Of a DNA stretch of 64,000 nt, positions 60,110 to 64,000 are shown one piece after another. Both the position numbers and the translations under genes were made by a program. Under the pieces are notes generated by a model. The model was not told where the DNA came from. It saw only the letters and a program-made list of their open reading frames with translations, and ran no database searches. Origin of the DNA: Haliscomenobacter sp041740695 (GTDB lineage: Bacteria > Bacteroidota > Bacteroidia > Chitinophagales > Saprospiraceae); NCBI RefSeq assembly GCF_041740695.1, contig NZ_JBGSLK010000143.1, forward strand, positions 1-64,000, in the 5' to 3' direction. Numbering within the stretch: the stretch's first letter is position 1; every line of letters begins with the position of its first letter.

Positions 60110-61522
60110 CTAAACCTCCCTCAACCTCTTCCCGAGCATCTCCAACAACCAACCCCGATCCGTCAACAACTGCACCGCTTCCACTTTTTCCCGCAAAGCT
60201 TCCATTTGTTCAGGTTTGCGGCGGATGAGCTGAAACAGCAGTTCACAAAAATTGAGGTAAGTCTGTTTGAGGGCGCTGGAAATTTGGCGGTTGCGCTTCA
60301 AAAAAATGGTGAATGCCGCCAGGAGGGAGAGCAGCGATTTGCTCGCGCCCGATTCGTAATAGAGTTTTGCCAAGAGCACCCTGGCTCCCAGATAATAATT
60401 TAAATCTGTGTAACTCACTTGATTGAGCAAACTTTGTGCCTCGTCGACCCGTCCGGTGTAGTAGTACAATTCGGCGCGGTTAAAGGCGAGGGCATCAGCA
60501 CGGAGCTCATTGGGCAAGCGATCGGCATACCGGTCGATGAATTGTTCAATCTCGGCAAACTGTTGCAGGCGCAGCGAAAGTTTTACTACGTTGGTAAAAG
60601 TCCAGGGCGAAATTTCCTTACCTTCCAACAGCAGTCCCCGCTCCAGGCCATGATAATATAAGGTGAGTGCTTCTTGAACGTACTGCCCTTTGCCCTGGCG
60701 GATTTTCCGTGCGCAATAATTGATGGCAAACAAGTACACATCCCGCAGGGTGCTCCCCTCCCCTGTCTCTGCCAGGATACTTTCCCGCAGGGTGGCGAAA
60801 TGCTCCTCCTTGGCCTCTTCCTGTAGAGCCTTCAAAATTACGTAATGCAATTGAATGAGTGGCTCTCCAAAAAAATTGCGCGACAACAAATGCGCTACCC
60901 AGGCTTCCGAAATCCCGGTATCGTATTCCCCTTGCAAAATGGCCTGCCTGTCCAGCATAACACAGGCATATTGTAGTTTTTGCAAAAAATAATAGGCGTC
61001 AAGGCCATCCGAGGAATGTTGTATGGTGAGATCAAAACGGCGTTGGCGGCTGCGTTGGAAAGCCAGTTCATTGGTATTCAGCCAATGCAGGCGCTCCTTG
61101 AGGTAGGATACATCGTGAGTTTGGGCTTTGGTGAAACGGGCCTCCAGGCGGCGATTGACTTCCTGAAAGTTTTTATCTAGTTTTTTTTCTGACAATATCT
61201 CGTGGAGGAGCAAATCGGGTAGAGCTCTCGATTGAAAGAGTTTTTCCAGGGTCCAAAATGACTCGATCAAGCCCACTGCGTCACTGCACCAGTAGCGCCA
61301 TTGTTTATCTGTAAATGCTTGTTCGGGAAAAAGCTGCGCCCAAACCCGCTCCCTTTCCAACTCAGCCTGCTGGTAGTTGGGCCAAAAGCTCAGCAGGTAC
61401 ACCAAAAGCTTTTGACAGGCTTCATTTTGGCGAAAATAACCCGAGTGGATGAGGCTGTGCAGCTTTTTTACTTCATCAGCGCTCAATATTTGTAGGTTGA
61501 GGTAGAGCTTTTTCTTTTCCAA
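60110..61522 (-). CDS. Hypothetical helical-repeat protein
   Basis: A 470-residue soluble protein of unknown function. It starts MEKKKLYLNLQILSADEVKK and is almost wholly alpha-helical, with tandem helix pairs of TPR-like spacing in the second half (ADALAFNRAELYYYTGRVDEAQSLL, GARVLLAKLYYESGASKSLLSLLAAF). No signal peptide, membrane segment or catalytic motif is visible. It could be a scaffold or regulator. The upstream gene (dockerin/cohesin) is divergent across 215 bases. The hairpin at 60024-60106 follows it. I cannot name a family. Confidence 0.7.
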   Translation of the reverse strand: MEKKKLYLNLQILSADEVKKLHSLIHSGYFRQNEACQKLLVYLLSFWPNYQQAELERERVWAQLFPEQAFTDKQWRYWCSDAVGLIESFWTLEKLFQSRALPDLLLHEILSEKKLDKNFQEVNRRLEARFTKAQTHDVSYLKERLHWLNTNELAFQRSRQRRFDLTIQHSSDGLDAYYFLQKLQYACVMLDRQAILQGEYDTGISEAWVAHLLSRNFFGEPLIQLHYVILKALQEEAKEEHFATLRESILAETGEGSTLRDVYLFAINYCARKIRQGKGQYVQEALTLYYHGLERGLLLEGKEISPWTFTNVVKLSLRLQQFAEIEQFIDRYADRLPNELRADALAFNRAELYYYTGRVDEAQSLLNQVSYTDLNYYLGARVLLAKLYYESGASKSLLSLLAAFTIFLKRNRQISSALKQTYLNFCELLFQLIRRKPEQMEALREKVEAVQLLTDRGWLLEMLGKRLREV

Positions 61523-61668
61523 AATTTGACAAATTATTATTTCAAATTAAATTAAAATTTAAATTAAAACTTGAAAGCACTGTAAATGTAGGTCCAATTT
61601 GGATTATTTTGATCACAAGTATTGATTTTAATCACCGACAAAGCACCAAAAATGTAATCTAAGGAAGC

Positions 61669-61700
61669 TTGACAATGTATACTATTTGCCCCTACCTTTA
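61669..61700 (+). promoter_or_regulatory. Bacteroidota-type promoter of the dockerin/cohesin gene
   Basis: TTG at 61669-61671 and TACCTTTA at 61693-61700, 21 bases apart, fit the TTG/TAnnTTTG consensus. The chosen start codon is 38 bases downstream. Confidence 0.55.
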
Positions 61701-61737
61701 CGCTATGATTTGCACGAGACGAAAAAACAAGCACTCT

Positions 61738-62826
61738 ATGAAATACTTTTTTAGCATCTTCATCTGCCTCTTGCTTGGGTTCAGTACCCAGGCACAAGTC
61801 ATGTGGCCCGGTGATGCTAATAACAGCGGTAAAGTAAACGCCGTTGATTTGCTCTATGTAGGTTTGGCCTACAACGCCAAGGGTCCAGTACGCAGCAACG
61901 CCAGCACGACTTGGCAAGCGCAAAATTTTACAGCCTGGTCGCAATTTTTCACCAATGGTTTGAACTTCGCCTACGCTGATGGCAATGGGGATGGTGAAAT
62001 TGATGAAAAAGACAGCAAGGAGGTCATCGAGCCTAATTTTGGTTTGACCCACGGTACTGTAAAAGGTGATGGTTTTGCCAAAGGCATTAAAGGCCAAGCC
62101 CCTCAACTCAAACTCAGCACTGCGCAAAACATTGTCGCACCCGGTGCCACTATCCTGGTTGATGTAAACTTGGGCGACGCCAGCCAACCCGTTAATTTTT
62201 ACGGCCTGGCGCTACAGATGGGTTACACCAGCAGACTGGTCCGCCAAAGTGATTTTGAAGACGAAGTGGCACCCTGGTACGAAGGGACTGGAGAAGACAG
62301 CAAAGACCTTTACGTAGACCCAGGCAATACTGGACAAGCAGAGCTGGCCATCACCCGCACCAACCAAAAAGTCGCCACCGGTTTTGGGCGTATGGGTAAA
62401 ATCAAACTGGTAATCGAAGACATCATCGTTGGTCGCCCGGTAGATACCTTGCGCCTCACCATCGATAGTGTGCTGATGGTTGATCAAAATTTTAAATCGA
62501 CCGCCATCGCTCACGATACGCTGATCATTTTTGTGACCAATAATCCCAAACTGGTGGGGGTCAAAAATCTACAACACGATCCGGAGCTGTTAAAAATCAG
62601 TCCCAACCCCAGTCGTGGAAAATTCTGGGTAGAAACACCCCTGGATATCCAACATTGGGCCTTGTACGATCAACTGGGGCGGGTGATTCCCATTCGGCTT
62701 CAACAGCATCGTCCCGGGCAGTGGAGCATCGATGCGGGCGACAATCCGCCGGGTGTGTACCTGCTGAAGGGCAGTGGTGAAACAGGTTTTGTCAACAAAT
62801 CGCTTATTCTAACGCATTCATATTGA
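61738..62826 (+). CDS. Secreted dockerin/cohesin-like protein with T9SS tail
   Basis: A 362-residue exported protein. From the ATG at 61738 a signal peptide (MKYFFSIFICLLLGFSTQAQ) is followed by a dockerin-like pair of calcium loops, GDANNSGKVNAVDLLYVG and ADGNGDGEIDEKD (about residues 25-45 and 80-95), then a cohesin-like beta-sandwich (LVDVNLGDASQPVNFYGLALQMGY ... GRMGKIKLVIEDIIVG) and a type A sorting domain (ISPNPSRGKFWVETPLD ... PPGVYLLKGSG). Cohesin and dockerin usually bind each other in different proteins; having both in one chain suggests self-association or a stable adhesive unit. Its role is an inference. An upstream in-frame ATG at 61669 is rejected: it precedes the signal peptide by 23 residues and overlaps the promoter. 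Confidence 0.82.
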   Translation: MKYFFSIFICLLLGFSTQAQVMWPGDANNSGKVNAVDLLYVGLAYNAKGPVRSNASTTWQAQNFTAWSQFFTNGLNFAYADGNGDGEIDEKDSKEVIEPNFGLTHGTVKGDGFAKGIKGQAPQLKLSTAQNIVAPGATILVDVNLGDASQPVNFYGLALQMGYTSRLVRQSDFEDEVAPWYEGTGEDSKDLYVDPGNTGQAELAITRTNQKVATGFGRMGKIKLVIEDIIVGRPVDTLRLTIDSVLMVDQNFKSTAIAHDTLIIFVTNNPKLVGVKNLQHDPELLKISPNPSRGKFWVETPLDIQHWALYDQLGRVIPIRLQQHRPGQWSIDAGDNPPGVYLLKGSGETGFVNKSLILTHSY

Positions 62827-62911
62827 CTGATTATGTAGTGGGCTAGCTTGGCTCATCCGTGAGCCAGGCACCTTTTATACGCCAGTCAAAATCCAAAAAA
62901 AAATCAAAACG

Positions 62912-64000
62912 ATGAAAAAGTTCTTTTTCGCGTGGTTCATCACCGCGCTTGCCGTAGGCATGTCTTCTTGTAGCAAAGAATCCTTAACTGTATCAGCCGA
63001 AGAGCTGTTCCAACTGGATGGTAGTGCCAATGTTTTCTGCGCTGGCAAAACGAGCACTTCGTTCAATAAACTCCCTATCGCTGCACAGGAATACCTGCAA
63101 AAAAACTACAGCGACTTTACGACGCACGATGTGTATGTCTTTACTCAAGATAGCTCCTTGTTTTATGGGGTTGAATTAAAAAAGGTAGGCACGGAGAAAA
63201 AAATCCTCTTCAACGCCAAAGGAGAATTGATCAGCATTGGTGACGACAACGAGCGCAGCGAGTACTACCTTGCTGACAAAATTCCAGCCAACATCAAGGC
63301 TTACCTACAGGAAAAATTCCCCAACGTGAGCATCAAAGAGGTGGAATTGAAGCACGAATACGGCTTAGCTGCGTTTAAAATTGAGTTGAGCAACGATGTC
63401 AAAATCATCTTCTCCAAAGCTGGTGAAATGTGGTGCCAAGGTAAAAGCAGCAGCGATGACAATTCCAGCGGAGACGACAATAGCAATGGAAATGGCAATG
63501 GTAGCGGAAACTCTGGTGGCACTGATGACAATAGCAACAGTTCTGGCAGCATTAGCCTGACGACCATTCCCGACTCCCTCAAGCAATTCATCGCCAGCAA
63601 ATACCCGGGTTATGTGGCTTATGAGGCTGAAAAAGAAGACCTCTGTGACGGCATGTACGTCTTAAAAATTGGAGTTAAAAAAGGCAGCGACGAACTGCAC
63701 CTGATGTTTGACCTCAAGGGCAAGTTCCTCTTCGACGCCATTCGGATTAGTGCAACAAGTCTTCCCACAGCCGTAAGCAATGTCCTAAAAACCAAATACC
63801 CTACTTACAGCTTCAAAGACGATAAGTCTATCGAACAATTGCGTTACCCTGATGGCACCAAACGTTACTATGTACGCTTGCGTTCCAGTGCAGGTAAGGA
63901 TTTGCGCTTGATGTTGGGGGCTGATGGCAGTATCGTTTGCCAAAAAACAAGTTCTAGCAGCAGCGATGACAACACTGGCGGCAGTGGTTCTGGCAATGGT
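62912..64000 (+). CDS. Lipoprotein with PepSY-like repeats and Ser/Gly/Asp linkers (partial)
   Basis: An open frame of 363 codons runs off the right edge. The leader (MKKFFFAWFITALAVGMSSC) is a lipobox type signal, C20. The mature part is built of PepSY-like (DUF2874/BLIP-like) units: IPANIKAYLQEKFPNVSIKEVELKHEYGL with the following strands, and again IPDSLKQFIASKYPGYVAYEAEKED. They are joined by disordered linkers of Ser, Gly, Asp and Asn (for example SSSDDNSSGDDNSNGNGNGSG) that recur near the edge, so at least one more unit probably follows. Such proteins are periplasmic or surface lipoproteins that bind peptides or inhibit proteases; function here is unknown. Confidence 0.75.
   Translation, partial: MKKFFFAWFITALAVGMSSCSKESLTVSAEELFQLDGSANVFCAGKTSTSFNKLPIAAQEYLQKNYSDFTTHDVYVFTQDSSLFYGVELKKVGTEKKILFNAKGELISIGDDNERSEYYLADKIPANIKAYLQEKFPNVSIKEVELKHEYGLAAFKIELSNDVKIIFSKAGEMWCQGKSSSDDNSSGDDNSNGNGNGSGNSGGTDDNSNSSGSISLTTIPDSLKQFIASKYPGYVAYEAEKEDLCDGMYVLKIGVKKGSDELHLMFDLKGKFLFDAIRISATSLPTAVSNVLKTKYPTYSFKDDKSIEQLRYPDGTKRYYVRLRSSAGKDLRLMLGADGSIVCQKTSSSSSDDNTGGSGSGNG

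Noticed and set aside
61564..62187. 207-residue minus-strand frame
   Set aside because: It is antisense to the dockerin/cohesin gene, which has a signal peptide, domains and promoter.
1..64000. CRISPR arrays, tRNA or rRNA genes and prophage
   Set aside because: No regularly spaced direct repeats, no cloverleaf or rRNA sequence and no phage structural genes were seen by eye; tRNAscan-SE or Infernal could still find a small RNA.

Overview
The window looks like chromosomal DNA of a Bacteroidota bacterium, most likely a Saprospiria/Haliscomenobacter-like organism. Support comes from several proteins with type IX secretion (T9SS) C-terminal sorting domains (type A and type B), a SusD-like lipoprotein, DUF4249, secernin-type C69 peptidase, LytTR and 'two-component propeller' signalling, and Bacteroidota-type promoter boxes (TAnnTTTG, with TTG about 20 bases upstream). 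The genus is an inference; no rRNA or tRNA gene was seen. No CRISPR array or prophage was seen.

Layout. 1-3.8 kb is an accessory edge: the first 17 codons of an IS5-type transposase, a two-gene STAND-like NTPase module, a Uma2 nuclease and an AAA/DUF234 ATPase flanked by two copies of the 3' end of a SWIM-domain gene. 3.7-7.4 kb holds the SWIM protein, a DUF4249 lipoprotein and an SGNH hydrolase. 7.8-16.6 kb holds two large secreted proteins, one with a choice-of-anchor L domain and a type B tail, the other with 16 repeats of about 111 residues and a type A tail, separated from their neighbours by a 373-base nested palindrome and a strong terminator. 16.8-21.8 kb is a compact biosynthetic locus: a formyltransferase/adenylation/carrier/thioesterase NRPS with a degenerate condensation region, overlapped by its own phosphopantetheinyl transferase. 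21.9-28.3 kb holds a serine hydrolase, FdhD, a phosphoesterase, a secernin-like peptidase and a secreted PIG-L deacetylase with a ricin-type lectin domain.

28.5-42.3 kb is an exopolysaccharide cluster: sugar transferase and single-domain response regulator on the minus strand; on the plus strand an acyltransferase fused to a TolC-like domain, a chain-length protein with a degenerate kinase domain, three GT-type glycosyltransferases, an O-antigen ligase/polymerase, a processive GT2, a 41-residue membrane peptide, a flippase and a methyltransferase. A 116-base palindromic element occurs three times in and beside this cluster. A convergent operon at 42.3-46.4 kb encodes an H-NOX haem sensor, a cytoplasmic hybrid histidine kinase and a LytTR response regulator, a plausible gas-sensing switch next to the polysaccharide genes.

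46.4-64 kb is mixed: a decayed T9SS tail, dnaE, an ECF sigma factor, a LuxR-type regulator, an Rpn nuclease, a propeller histidine kinase with its NarL-type regulator (separated by a 196-base palindrome), a SusD without SusC, CorA, a helical-repeat protein of unknown role, a secreted dockerin/cohesin-like protein and, running off the right edge, a lipoprotein with PepSY-like repeats. Much of the intergenic DNA is palindromic, which is the most distinctive non-coding property of the window.
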